A DNA stretch of 64,000 nucleotides from Natrinema pallidum DSM 3751. Its GTDB lineage: Archaea > Halobacteriota > Halobacteria > Halobacteriales > Natrialbaceae. The translations under genes were made by a program, and so were the position numbers. A model generated the notes under the pieces. That model saw only the letters and a program-made list of their open reading frames with translations, did not search any database and was not told the DNA's origin. This document shows positions 16,541 through 25,290 of the stretch, one piece after another (position 1 is the stretch's first letter; each line of letters starts with the position of its first letter). The stretch covers positions 28,866-92,865 of the forward strand of contig NZ_AOII01000091.1 of NCBI RefSeq assembly GCF_000337615.1, written 5' to 3'.

Positions 16541-17338
16541 CTACTCGGCACCGTCCATCGCCGTCGCGCGCCGGTCGAGGGCTTCGAATCGATCGACCGC
16601 CCACTCCCAGACTCGCGTATCGGTCGATTCGAGAAGCGCCGTCGGGAGCCCGTTCTCGTCGTGGACGCCGATCTGAACCGCGTCGTCGACGATCCCCAGA
16701 TAGAACGGGACCTCGTCGGCGACGACCGCGACGGCAAGCGACTCGGCGTCGGCCATCGCCGCGAACGTCTCCGCGACCGACGGCTCCGTCCGCAGCGTCT
16801 CCGCGACCGACTCCGTGACTAGCAACTCGAAGACGGCCCCCGATTCGAGTGCCTCTCGCGACGCCTCGAGCGGTTTCGCCGCCGTCGCCGGCAGCACGGC
16901 CCTGACGTGCTCCGCGTCGGCGAGACTCGCCGCGCGGTACTCGGTCGGCGCGTAGGGGTTCGCCGTCGTGGACTCGACGACCGTCGCGTCGACCAGCCCC
17001 TCGAGATCGAAGCCGAGTTCGATCGCCGGAATCCGCTCGAGCACCGGCCGCAGCCGAACCATCGCGTCGACCCGGTCCAGCGTTTTCGTCACCGCGCCCG
17101 TCGCGAGGGCCCCGGCCGACGTGAGTTCGTACCGTCGACCCCGTTCGCGGAGCAGGCCGCGTTCTCCCAATCCATCCAGATTCCGTTGTAGCGTCGTTCG
17201 CACGACGTCGACCTCGGCCCGTAGCGCATCCCTCGAGACGGCACCCTCCGCTGCCAGCGTCTCGAGGATCCGTACTCGGGTCGGTGAACGCGCCACGTAC
17301 TCGAGCGTCTCGATCGCAGCCCCCGTTCGATCACCCAT
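16541..17338 (-). CDS. HTH transcriptional regulator with FilR1-type C-terminal domain
   Basis: A 265-residue protein. The N-terminal 75 residues form an ArsR-like winged helix (SPTRVRILETLAAEGAVSRDAL). The remainder (VRLRPVLERIPAIEL, then VFELLVTESVAETL and PFYLGIVDDAVQIGVHDENG) matches the methanogenesis regulator FilR1 middle/C-terminal domain, which is frequent in haloarchaeal regulators. The start at MGDRTGAAIETL (17338) was chosen because the upstream extension lacks the fold. Target and ligand are unknown. Confidence 0.85.
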   Translation of the reverse strand: MGDRTGAAIETLEYVARSPTRVRILETLAAEGAVSRDALRAEVDVVRTTLQRNLDGLGERGLLRERGRRYELTSAGALATGAVTKTLDRVDAMVRLRPVLERIPAIELGFDLEGLVDATVVESTTANPYAPTEYRAASLADAEHVRAVLPATAAKPLEASREALESGAVFELLVTESVAETLRTEPSVAETFAAMADAESLAVAVVADEVPFYLGIVDDAVQIGVHDENGLPTALLESTDTRVWEWAVDRFEALDRRATAMDGAE

Positions 17339-17486
17339 CACGTCTCGGTTCTCCAACCGAGCCCACTTTATCGCACTGGCCACTGCCGGGGAGTTTCGCC
17401 CCCGTAACTGCAATCCGAGCGATCGCTATGGCTGAACGCTGTCACCGATCGGGACACTGTGATCGGCCTGTGTCTGCGGGCACAAT

Positions 17487-17494
17487 CGTATAGA
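17487..17494 (+). promoter_or_regulatory. TATA-like element for the 109-aa protein gene
   Basis: cgtataga lies 27 bp upstream of the ATG at 17518, the standard distance for a leaderless transcript. Confidence 0.4.
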
Positions 17495-17517
17495 CGATCA
17501 CGGCCGAACGACCGGGT

Positions 17518-17847
17518 ATGGAGACGCGATGGGCGACCGTCGACGGTGTCACCCTCGAACTACCGGCCGACAGTACCGTCAACGAGCTCCGGGACGCGCT
17601 CTACAAACCCGACGACGCGGTGCTGGTCGCGGTGACGGGTGATCTCGTCTCGGTCGTCCACGACGAGGATCGACGGCTCTCCGAACTGGTCGCCGGCTGT
17701 GCCGAGACCTATTACTTCCGGCGGCAGGCCGGTCCCGCGCGAAACGATGTGCTAGCCGCGCCGGAACTCGAGGACGTACTGGCTGCCTCGAGCGACGACC
17801 GGGAGGAGGCCGAGACGACGTTTCAGCGGCCCGGCATCGACCACTAG
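17518..17847 (+). CDS. Conserved hypothetical protein (109 aa)
   Basis: A 109-residue acidic protein starting METRWATVDGVTLELPADSTV. The first 70 residues alternate strands and a helix (STVNELRDALYKPDDAVLVAV) in a way that could be a small beta-grasp-like domain, but I do not recognise a family. The C-terminal 35 residues are polar. Its TAG stop shares four bases (CTAG, 17844-17847) with the stop of the convergent MOSC gene. Confidence 0.75.
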   Translation: METRWATVDGVTLELPADSTVNELRDALYKPDDAVLVAVTGDLVSVVHDEDRRLSELVAGCAETYYFRRQAGPARNDVLAAPELEDVLAASSDDREEAETTFQRPGIDH

Positions 17848-18617
17848 TTCCGGCGGGTTTCGACCGGATCGCCGACGCTGAGCGTCCGGCCGCGATCGGA
17901 CTCGGGGACGCGTGTGATGATCATCAGCGAGTAGTAGTGATCGAACGCGTCGAGGTCGGCCCACTCGGGAAACGTCGCCTCTCGCTTTCGAACGAACCGC
18001 GTTCGGAACTCCTCGATCGGCTCCCCCGTATCGGGATCGCGCCGGGGGACGACACAGCGGCCACAGGGTGTCACCCCGTCGAATCGGACCCCACCGATCT
18101 CGAACGCCGGTGCGTCCGCGCCGACGAACCGATCCTCCCAGAACGGGTCGACGCCGGCGATCTCGATGTTTGCTCGGAGTCGTCGTCGCGCACCCTCGAC
18201 GGTCATCTCGTCGAACCAGGACGCGACCGTCTCGAGCGTCGCCGTACTGATCACCGACGGCCCCATTTCGCGCCGATCGACGAACCCCAGTGACGTGTCC
18301 CGCTCGAGCGACAGTTCGACGTCGAAAAACTCGCTGAACCAGGAGGCGGCGGTCCCACGGTCGGACTCGAGATCGAACTGCCGCACCTCGCCGTCGGGCG
18401 TCTCGACCGCGAGCAGACCCGTCGCCGGATCGTACTCGGTATCCAGAGCGTGGACGCGCTCGGTCCGTGTGCCGTTGAGAACGTCGCCATCGGTATCGAA
18501 CAGTGCGAACTCCCTGTCGTGGGCCACCGTCCCGCCGTCGAGGACGTCGGCCGCCTCGAGATCGATGCCGTCCAGCCCCTTCACCGGATACACCCTGAGC
18601 CGAGCAAGTCGCGCCAT
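17844..18617 (-). CDS. MOSC-domain protein
   Basis: A 257-residue protein with an N-terminal MOSC_N beta-barrel (MARLARLRVYPVKGLDG) and a C-terminal MOSC domain with the conserved cysteine region VTPCGRCVVPRRDP. These proteins resemble the molybdenum-cofactor sulfurase C-terminal domain and mitochondrial amidoxime-reducing component, so Mo-cofactor binding is likely; the Cys in PCGRC is the candidate sulfur or Mo ligand. The start at 18617 gives the canonical MxRxARLRVYPVKG opening. Confidence 0.88.
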   Translation of the reverse strand: MARLARLRVYPVKGLDGIDLEAADVLDGGTVAHDREFALFDTDGDVLNGTRTERVHALDTEYDPATGLLAVETPDGEVRQFDLESDRGTAASWFSEFFDVELSLERDTSLGFVDRREMGPSVISTATLETVASWFDEMTVEGARRRLRANIEIAGVDPFWEDRFVGADAPAFEIGGVRFDGVTPCGRCVVPRRDPDTGEPIEEFRTRFVRKREATFPEWADLDAFDHYYSLMIITRVPESDRGRTLSVGDPVETRRN

Positions 18618-18753
18618 TGCCACCACGTACCGGACGAACCCCTATCAGTCTTCTTTCGATCGGGGTCGGCGTGCAACTCACGGCCGCGGCTCGCGGCCCA
18701 CCATCGGCGATCGAACGCGTAACCGAGCGATCGCTCGGAGACGACCCCCGTGA

Positions 18754-19008
18754 TCAGTCGATCGTCACGATGGGGTCGTCGCGCTGATCGAACTCGACCG
18801 TTATCTCGTGGTCGGCGTAGGAAAACCCGATCCGACCGGCTCGGCGCTCGCCAGATTCGGTCGTCGCAAAGATCGCTGCGAGGGCATCGGGATCGACCGC
18901 CTCAAACAACGGCGGTAACGACAGCGGATCGATATCCTCGAGCGTCGCGACGCCGGTGACGATACGCTCGTGGACCTCGTCGGTGTCGACTGCGAGGGAT
19001 TGGCCCAT
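18754..19008 (-). CDS. HalOD1 output-domain protein
   Basis: An 84-residue protein made up of a single HalOD1 domain (IDPLSLPPLFEAVDPDAL, then IGFSYADHEITV). HalOD1 occurs only in halophilic archaea, alone or at the end of sensor proteins, and is thought to be an output module of signal transduction. A TATA-like ctattaataa (19031-19040) lies about 27 bp upstream of the start. Confidence 0.85.
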   Translation of the reverse strand: MGQSLAVDTDEVHERIVTGVATLEDIDPLSLPPLFEAVDPDALAAIFATTESGERRAGRIGFSYADHEITVEFDQRDDPIVTID

Positions 19009-19030
19009 CGATACCTACCGCCACATCGTG

Positions 19031-19040
19031 CTATTAATAA
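19031..19040 (-). promoter_or_regulatory. TATA-like element for the HalOD1 gene
   Basis: ttattaatag on the minus strand, centred about 27 bp upstream of the start codon. Confidence 0.45.
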
Positions 19041-19137
19041 CTTGCGGAACGATCGATTATTGTGGCTATTACCGAGCCGAACAAGTATTGTCACGTCCCG
19101 TTCGCGGTCCGGGTCGGAGACCGCGGTAGTCGGCGGC

Positions 19138-19593
19138 TTACTCCGTGTCGAGTTCGAACTGTTCGTTCTCCGAGACGGAGTTGAGAACGATGCTCGTATT
19201 CGACTGGTTGATATCGGGATCGGTGATCAGCGTCTTGATCTGATCGTTCATATCGTCCGTGTCCTGGAACTTCCCGATGGCGATCACGTCGTAGTCGCCG
19301 GTAACCTCGTACACCGAGATCATCTGCCGATGCTCCTTCAGCGTCTCCGTGATCTCGGGGAGGGCGTTCCCTTCGGCTTTGAATTGCATGACGGCGGTGA
19401 CATCGTAGCCGACGGCATCGTAGTCGACTTTCGGCGTGTAGCCCTCGATCACACCCTCGTCCTCGAGATCGGAGAGGTGGTTCGAGACGGTCGTGACGGA
19501 GACGTCGAGTTCCTCGGCGAGGCTTCGCAGACTCGCGCGGCCGTCGTCGAGCAGTTCGTTGACCAGATCGGAATCCAAGTGTTCGTAGGTCAT
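19138..19593 (-). CDS. lrp: Lrp/AsnC-family transcriptional regulator
   Basis: A 151-residue regulator with an N-terminal winged helix ([21 protein letters not shown], residues about 20-40) and a C-terminal RAM/AsnC ligand-binding domain ([19 protein letters not shown]). Archaeal Lrp proteins act as octamers and respond to amino acids or nitrogen state. An AT-rich aatttatat sits only about 8-16 bp upstream of the ATG; it is too close to act as the TATA box of this start and could instead be an autoregulatory site. Confidence 0.92.
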   Translation of the reverse strand: MTYEHLDSDLVNELLDDGRASLRSLAEELDVSVTTVSNHLSDLEDEGVIEGYTPKVDYDAVGYDVTAVMQFKAEGNALPEITETLKEHRQMISVYEVTGDYDVIAIGKFQDTDDMNDQIKTLITDPDINQSNTSIVLNSVSENEQFELDTE

Positions 19594-19800
19594 TGTCCGA
19601 TATAAATTCCCCCACGTACTAGGGGTTTACGAATATCCAGTTCTATCCGGTACTATTGAGACGGTGTTGCGATGTGTGCGGACGAGTCGTGGGAGGGCTG
19701 AATTAGTGATCGAGACCCGACCAACCTTCGCGGTCGCTCGCCGAAAACACCACTCCATCTCGGTGTCCGATGGACGCGTCTATAACTCGTGAACAATTCA

Positions 19801-19842
19801 ATGAGTGCGGTCATAGAGACCGAGACGAAACGACCCGTATGA
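19801..19842 (+). CDS. Possible 13-aa upstream ORF overlapping the next start
   Basis: ATG at 19801 to TGA at 19840-19842; the stop overlaps the downstream ATG as ATGA. The upstream TATA-like ctataact (19780-19787) is somewhat close for use as its promoter. It may be fortuitous. Confidence 0.2.
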   Translation: MSAVIETETKRPV

Positions 19843-20156
19843 CCGTCCTACTCGTCGGGGCAGTCCTTGTGCTCTGCCTCCTTCCGTCGCTGCTCTTCCT
19901 CGGGTTCTGGAACGGACTCGTCCGCATGCAACGGCGGTCACTGATCGCTCGAACGAGTTCCCGTGCGGGCTACTCCGACCCGACCGTCACGTGGAGCGAC
20001 GTCATCGACGCGTCCACCGATCCACGACACCACCTCCTTGCGGCCCCGTCCGAACCGCAGTCGACGACCACTCGTGACGGGCAATGTGCCGCGTGTGCCA
20101 CAGCAAACGACTCGATCGCGTCGTTCTGTCGCAACTGTGGCCGCACACTCGAGTGA
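19839..20156 (+). CDS. Membrane-anchored zinc-ribbon protein
   Basis: A 105-residue protein: one N-terminal membrane helix (MTVLLVGAVLVLCLLPSLLF), a basic juxtamembrane stretch, a polar linker and a C-terminal zinc ribbon with CAAC and CRNC pairs. The start at 19839 puts the helix at the very N-terminus; an in-frame start at 19770 would add a polar 23-residue lead. Function unknown. Confidence 0.75.
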   Translation: MTVLLVGAVLVLCLLPSLLFLGFWNGLVRMQRRSLIARTSSRAGYSDPTVTWSDVIDASTDPRHHLLAAPSEPQSTTTRDGQCAACATANDSIASFCRNCGRTLE

Positions 20157-20350
20157 GACGGCCGACCGCCGCTCACGGAGGCGGTCGCCTCGTCGCTTCC
20201 TACCGGCCACGCGGACGGATCGCACCCGTGAACTATCTCGAGAGCGGACTCGAGGCGTCCTGAAAATGAAAATCGCCTCGCTCGGATGTCCGTGTACTTC
20301 AATTACCGGAGCGTTCGCTTTCCGTTTCGTTACGTCGATCCACAGGAGAG

Positions 20351-20425
20351 TGCTCCGTCTGGGATTTGAACCCAGGTCATCGGCTCGAAAGGCCGAAATG
20401 ATTGGCCGGACTACACCAACGGAGC
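20351..20425 (-). tRNA. tRNA-Glu (anticodon UUC)
   Basis: On the minus strand the sequence folds into a full cloverleaf: acceptor GCTCCGT paired with ACGGAGC and discriminator A, D-arm with GGTGTAGTCCGGCC, anticodon loop CTTTCGA (anticodon TTC, decoding GAA/GAG), and TψC arm CCTGGGTTCAAATCCCAGG-like. No intron is seen. The gene stands alone between the zinc-ribbon gene and the FAH gene; the rest of this 448-bp spacer holds nothing else recognisable. Confidence 0.95.
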
Positions 20426-20604
20426 GTGCTTCGCAACTGGTTGTTGCCGAGGCCTAATGAAAAACGTTCCGTTCCGATCCAGCAGTGGTACGAGATCACG
20501 CACGCTAACCCGTTATTTCGCCGACAACAGACGGTGGCACCTGATCGGCCGGGCAACCCCACACCACCTCAATCCTTTTCATCTCCTGTGCCCATTCCAC
20601 CGAC

Positions 20605-21342
20605 ATGAAATACGTCCGCTTTCGCGATCCGGCCGGTGCGGTCCGCCGCGGCGAGTACGAGAACGGGACGGTTCGGTTCGGCACCGAGCGCTACGCGCTC
20701 GAGGACGACGATATCGATATCCTCCCGCCGTCGGAGCCCTCGAAGGTCGTTTGCATCGGGAAGAACTACGCCGAGCACGCCGCGGAGTTCGACTCCGAGG
20801 TTCCCGACCGCCCGATGCTGTTCCTGAAGCCACCGAACGCGCTCGCGGCCCACGGCGACACCGTGTCCCTGCCCGCGGGAAAGGACCGGATCGACCACGA
20901 GGCCGAACTCGGCGTCGTCATCGGTGAGCAGTGCCGGCACGTCCCCGAGGACGACGCGATGGAGGTCGTGGAAGGGTTCACCTGCGTCAACGATCTTTCG
21001 AATCGCGACGACCAGCGCCAGGAGCGAAACTGGATTCGCGGCAAGGCGTTCGACGGCGCTGCGCCCATGGGACCCGTACTCGCGACGCCCGACGAAGTAC
21101 CCGCCGACGCGTCGGTGCGGACGCGAGTCAACGGCGAGACGAAACAGGACGGCTCCCGCGAGCAACTCATCTTCTCGATCCCGGAACTGATCGCCGAGAT
21201 CACGACCTACCTCACCTTGGAGCCCGGCGACGTGATCGCGACCGGCACGCCCGAGGGCGTCGGACCCCTGTCCGACGGCGACGAGATCGAGATCGAAGTC
21301 GAGGGCGTCGGCACGCTCGAGCACGCAGTCCGGATTCCCTGA
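20605..21342 (+). CDS. Fumarylacetoacetate-hydrolase-family protein
   Basis: A 245-residue FAH-superfamily enzyme. After a 50-residue lead the signature KVVCIGKNYAEHAAE is followed by the metal-binding DHEAELGVVIG and CVNDLSNRDDQ, GKAFDGAAPMGP and TGTPEGVGPL. Members hydrolyse or decarboxylate acylpyruvates, 2-oxo-hept-ene-dioates or oxaloacetate; the exact substrate cannot be read from the sequence. Confidence 0.92.
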   Translation: MKYVRFRDPAGAVRRGEYENGTVRFGTERYALEDDDIDILPPSEPSKVVCIGKNYAEHAAEFDSEVPDRPMLFLKPPNALAAHGDTVSLPAGKDRIDHEAELGVVIGEQCRHVPEDDAMEVVEGFTCVNDLSNRDDQRQERNWIRGKAFDGAAPMGPVLATPDEVPADASVRTRVNGETKQDGSREQLIFSIPELIAEITTYLTLEPGDVIATGTPEGVGPLSDGDEIEIEVEGVGTLEHAVRIP

Positions 21343-21414
21343 GTTGCGAGCCGCGAACCGAGCCGTCGACGCGATCGGTGAACCCTTTTCGGGTCGCTCG
21401 AGGAACCACTAGGC

Positions 21415-22113
21415 ATGACGGTACGATTCGACGCGGTAACGCTCGAGTGGGTCGGCCTCGCGACCGTCAGACTCGAGGGAGAGACCGGTGCGGTCGTCTA
21501 CACGGACCCCGGTCCGGAACGAGCCGGCGTTCTGGACGGGTCCGAGCCTCGAGACGGGGATCTGATCCTCGTTTCTCACGGCCACCACTACGATCCCGAA
21601 TCGATTCGGCGGGTCGCTCGCGATGACGCGCTGGTCGTCGTCCACGAATCGATCGACGCGAGCGAGGGCAGCAGCGAGCGACCCGAGGACCTGCCGTTCG
21701 ATGTCGAACGCGTCCGCGCGGACGAGTCGTTCGTTCTCGGACCGCTCGACCTATTCACGACGCCGGCGTACAACGACCCCGACGGACCGCGCACGGACGA
21801 CGAGGGCGTGCCCTATCATCCCGACGGTCGAGGCTGTGGCTTCGGCATCACGATCGACGGTGTTACCACGTTCTGGCCCGGCGATACCGATGTCCACGGC
21901 TTTCACGACACTGTGACCGTCGATTGCTTCCTCCCGCCGATCGACGGAACGGTCACGATGGATCGCCACGAAGCCGCGTTGTTGGCCGAACGGATCGATC
22001 CCGACCTCGTGGTCCCGATCCGCTACGATACCGTTCCCGAGATCGAAGCCGACGCCGACGCGTTCGTCGTCGACGTCGCGAGGCGCGGGATTCCGGTCGC
22101 CCTCGACGAATAA
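21415..22113 (+). CDS. Metallo-beta-lactamase-fold hydrolase (UlaG-like)
   Basis: A 232-residue MBL-fold protein with the metal motif SHGHHYDPESI (about residue 58) and a second metal site near WPGDTDVHGF (about residue 146). The arrangement resembles the UlaG-like group of short MBL hydrolases. The Asp and His of the first motif are slightly altered (HGHHYD), as is usual in this group. Substrate unknown. Confidence 0.85.
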   Translation: MTVRFDAVTLEWVGLATVRLEGETGAVVYTDPGPERAGVLDGSEPRDGDLILVSHGHHYDPESIRRVARDDALVVVHESIDASEGSSERPEDLPFDVERVRADESFVLGPLDLFTTPAYNDPDGPRTDDEGVPYHPDGRGCGFGITIDGVTTFWPGDTDVHGFHDTVTVDCFLPPIDGTVTMDRHEAALLAERIDPDLVVPIRYDTVPEIEADADAFVVDVARRGIPVALDE

Positions 22114-22221
22114 ACGGCGCGGACGGCCGCGCCGAGAGCGCGTACCTCTCGAGCGACGAACGCGGTTGCTGCGGTCGACACGGACGGTTGGCGGTGGTCG
22201 GAAAACATCCTTGTGGTGCGA

Positions 22222-22527
22222 TTAGACGCCCAGTCGCGACCAGACGAACACCGCGACACCGACGAGTACCACCACTGCGAACGCCGCCCACTGCCCGAAC
22301 TCGGTGTCCGCGATCGGTGCGAACGGATCGACGAGACCGGTCCCTTGCAGGAGGCCCAGCCCGAGCACCACCATGGCCCCGATGGCGATGAGACCGATCG
22401 TGACGCCCTCCTTTACCATCCACGCCGTTTCGTCGGCCTCCTGGGCGGGGGAGGTCGTCGGCTCGTCGATCGCCTCCTCGTCGGGCTCGCTGTGCAACGG
22501 CCGTTCGCTGTCGTTGTCGTCGGCCAT
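22222..22527 (-). CDS. Small membrane protein with two helices
   Basis: A 101-residue protein: an acidic N-terminal 35 residues on the cytoplasmic side, then two membrane helices (VTIGLIAIGAMVVLGLGLL and WAAFAVVVLVGVAVFVW). I do not recognise a family. Confidence 0.75.
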   Translation of the reverse strand: MADDNDSERPLHSEPDEEAIDEPTTSPAQEADETAWMVKEGVTIGLIAIGAMVVLGLGLLQGTGLVDPFAPIADTEFGQWAAFAVVVLVGVAVFVWSRLGV

Positions 22528-22650
22528 ATCACGAGTCTAGCCGAGAAGAGCCGCCACAGACGGGAACCGGTTGCACCTGCAGTCACAGGGCACCGACGGG
22601 AGACCCAGCCATCTCGCCGACCTCAGTGGTACCGATCCGCAAGTCGCACG

Positions 22651-22657
22651 ATATAAG
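22651..22657 (+). promoter_or_regulatory. TATA element upstream of the Nramp-like gene
   Basis: atataag lies 30 bp upstream of the ATG of a 33-aa ORF (22685) and about 122 bp upstream of the transporter start, so the transcript should begin close to the small ORF. Confidence 0.45.
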
Positions 22658-22684
22658 TGGCCCGTGGGAAATCCTTCGACACCC

Positions 22685-22786
22685 ATGATGTTTGTTACCA
22701 TTGTCGGAGAGACGATTCGACTCGCCCCCGCGTTCCCGGGCGCTGAGAGGACATCCGGGGCGATCGGTGATTCGGATGAGCGGTGA
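22685..22786 (+). CDS. Possible 33-aa upstream ORF overlapping the Nramp-like gene
   Basis: ATG at 22685, about 30 bp downstream of a TATA box, runs to TGA at 22784-22786, eleven bases into the transporter gene. As the first ORF on the predicted transcript it could couple or modulate translation of the transporter. No homology is recognised. Confidence 0.3.
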   Translation: MMFVTIVGETIRLAPAFPGAERTSGAIGDSDER

Positions 22787-24128
22787 GGAGACGACGGTCC
22801 CCGAACCGGACCTCGAGTACCCCGAGCGGGACTGGCGGGGGTTTTTCAGGGAACACTTCGGCCCGTCGATGCTGTGGGCCCTCATCAGTATCGGTGGGAG
22901 CCACATCGTGCTCGCGCCTACCCTCGGCGGGACCTTCGGGATCGTCGCGATCTGGATGTTCGGGCTCATCTACGCCGCGAAGTACGGGGCCTGGGAGCTC
23001 GGCATACGGTACAACTACGGTGCGGGCGCAAACCCGATCGAAGCCTACGACCAACTCCCCGGTCCCAAGAACTGGGCGCTCTGGGTGACGATCCTCGTGT
23101 TCACCGGCATGTATACGTTCATCACGGCCAGCGTCGGCATGAGCACGGCCGCGTTCGTCGCCGCGCTCACCCCCGCGTGGTTCACCGCCACCATCGCGTA
23201 CGTCGTCTTCGTCGGCGGGGCGGGGCTGCTCGTCGTCGTCTCACGCTACAGCCTGCTCGAGACGGCCCTGATCGCCTTTACGATCGCACTTGGCCTTCTC
23301 GTCCTCCTGGGCGTGATCGTCGGACCGCCATCGGGCGATATCGTCCGTGGGACCGCCTTTGCAGTGCCCGATCTGACCGGGCCGGTCTTTATCGGCCTGT
23401 TCGCCGCCGCCGCTGGTTTCGCGCCGACCGGCTTCAGCACGAGTATCCTGATCGGCAGTTGGAGCATGGCGAAAGGCGAGGGCGCAAGCGAACTCGAGGA
23501 GCGCGGGCTCGATCCCGACGACCCGAAGCACCACGACTACATCCGGGCGTGGATCAGGACCGGCCGCCGCGATTTCAACATCGGCTACGCGTTCAGCTTC
23601 CTGCTGATCGTCGCCATGGTACTGCTGGCGTCGAGCGTGCTCTACCCGGAGCCGCCGACGGACGCGAATCTCGCCGTCGCGATCGGGGCGATTCTCAGCG
23701 ACTCCTTCGGCGACTGGTCGTACTACGCCATGCTGCTCGGGGGGTTCGCCGCGCTATACTCGACGGTCATCACGCTGCTCGATGGGGCTGCCCGGGCCAC
23801 CGGTGACATCCTGCCGATGGCCCTCGAGAACGACGACATCGACAGCGAGCGGGTACGGAAACTCGTCGTCGTCGGCGTCGTCGCCGTCAGCAGCGCGATG
23901 GTTCTCGCGCTGGGCGAAGTCCCGGTGACGCTGTTGCTCTACGTCGCCGCAGTGTTAGCGGTCACCGAGATCTTTTTCTACCCGGCCAACTGGTACGTCG
24001 TCGAGAAGAACCTGCCAGACCCGTTCCGTCCCTCGCGGGCCTGGCACGCGTACTACATCGTCAGCCTGCTCTTGGTGTTGCTTTTCGGGGCGATGGGTGC
24101 CGCGGTTCGACTCGGGATCATCGGCTGA
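22776..24128 (+). CDS. Divergent Nramp-family transporter
   Basis: A 450-residue protein with about eleven membrane helices and the Nramp/LeuT overall layout: FFREHFGPSMLWALIS opens helix 1, and GFAPTGFSTSILIGSWSMAKG corresponds to helix 6. The canonical metal ligands are missing: the DPGN of helix 1 is replaced by GGSH, and the MPH of helix 6 by APT. It is therefore unlikely to be a classical Mn2+/Fe2+ importer; it may move another substrate. The start at MSGEETTVPEPDLEY was chosen over a longer basic lead. A second non-canonical Nramp homologue is at 33539-34777. Confidence 0.8.
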   Translation: MSGEETTVPEPDLEYPERDWRGFFREHFGPSMLWALISIGGSHIVLAPTLGGTFGIVAIWMFGLIYAAKYGAWELGIRYNYGAGANPIEAYDQLPGPKNWALWVTILVFTGMYTFITASVGMSTAAFVAALTPAWFTATIAYVVFVGGAGLLVVVSRYSLLETALIAFTIALGLLVLLGVIVGPPSGDIVRGTAFAVPDLTGPVFIGLFAAAAGFAPTGFSTSILIGSWSMAKGEGASELEERGLDPDDPKHHDYIRAWIRTGRRDFNIGYAFSFLLIVAMVLLASSVLYPEPPTDANLAVAIGAILSDSFGDWSYYAMLLGGFAALYSTVITLLDGAARATGDILPMALENDDIDSERVRKLVVVGVVAVSSAMVLALGEVPVTLLLYVAAVLAVTEIFFYPANWYVVEKNLPDPFRPSRAWHAYYIVSLLLVLLFGAMGAAVRLGIIG

Positions 24129-24190
24129 CCGTCCGAGTTGGAATTCCGACGGCTCCAAAGAGTTAGTGTCGCAGTCACCGACGCACGACT

Positions 24191-25183
24191 ATGCGCAGTG
24201 ACCGCCCGCGACGCCGGCGCGACGGCCGAACTGGGTCGCTGTACTGCACCGACTGCGGCGCACCCCTCGAGCCCACGATGCGCTACTGTCCGGACTGTGG
24301 CGCGATGATTGCCCGCTCGAGCCGACGGTCGCGGTCGGCGGCGACATCGTTGTCGCGGCCGGGGACCGAACACCGCCCGCGAACGGATACGAGCCGTGAG
24401 CCAGCGGGGACGAGCGGCCGCAATTCGAACCCGGCGACAGACCGCGACCGCCTCGAGCGTCGAATCGCCGCCGCCTCGCGGGACGGCTGGCGACTGGAAC
24501 ACGACTTCGGCGACCACGCCGTGTTACTCCGGCGGACGTTCGGTGGCCTGGCCGACCACCTGGCGGTCGCGCTGCTCACCGGTTGGTGGACGATGGGGAT
24601 CGGCAACGTTCTCTACGGCGCGTACCGATACGTCGACGGTACCGAGCGAACAGTCGTCCGAGCGGAGCCGGTCGATACCGGCCAACCGGACGACACCACG
24701 ACCGACTCGACCCTGTTCCGGCGGGGGCTCGCAGTCCTCGGATGGCTGCTGGCGGCGCTCCTCGTCGCGATCGGCGTCCAACTGGGGGTCTCTGCCGTGG
24801 GCCTCGGTCTGTTCGCGCTCGCACTCGGCCTCGCGATTGCGGCGACGAGCGTGCTCCCGTCGGTCAGTGGCCGCCTCGAGAACCGCCACTCGGTGCTGAC
24901 GAACGGGCGAACACACACGGTCGACGACCGCACCGTCATCGCCCCCGACGACCCGTGTGCCGCGTGTGCCGGCCCTATCGACCGCGGCCTCGAGCGGCGC
25001 TACCGCGCGGAAGTGTGCGTACTGGGCGTGCCGGTGACCGCAACCGGCGGCCGCAACTATTACTGTCGACAGTGTGCGAACGCGGAGTCGGCCGCCACCG
25101 CCGCGGGCGAGCATGCGCCGGCCGTGGAACCGGAACCGAACGATTCGTCGGCGGAGCCGAACGCGGAACGGGACCATGTTTGA
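24191..25183 (+). CDS. Zinc-ribbon membrane protein
   Basis: A 330-residue protein. An N-terminal zinc ribbon (CTDCGAPL, about 18-25; CPDCGAMI, about 33-40) is followed by a basic linker, a small folded domain (AAASRDGWRLEHDFGDHAVLLRR), two membrane helices around residues 180-220 and a second Cys cluster (CAACAGPI and CRQC). The Cys pairs of the second cluster suggest another zinc site. Family not recognised. Confidence 0.75.
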   Translation: MRSDRPRRRRDGRTGSLYCTDCGAPLEPTMRYCPDCGAMIARSSRRSRSAATSLSRPGTEHRPRTDTSREPAGTSGRNSNPATDRDRLERRIAAASRDGWRLEHDFGDHAVLLRRTFGGLADHLAVALLTGWWTMGIGNVLYGAYRYVDGTERTVVRAEPVDTGQPDDTTTDSTLFRRGLAVLGWLLAALLVAIGVQLGVSAVGLGLFALALGLAIAATSVLPSVSGRLENRHSVLTNGRTHTVDDRTVIAPDDPCAACAGPIDRGLERRYRAEVCVLGVPVTATGGRNYYCRQCANAESAATAAGEHAPAVEPEPNDSSAEPNAERDHV

Positions 25184-25290
25184 AATCGCCGTTCGTGGGA
25201 TTCGACCGTCCCTCGGGACACGCCAGCGATCCCGAGGCGGACTCGATCGCGTCCGAACCGACCCGTCGGGGTTCGACGACCCGCGTCGCC

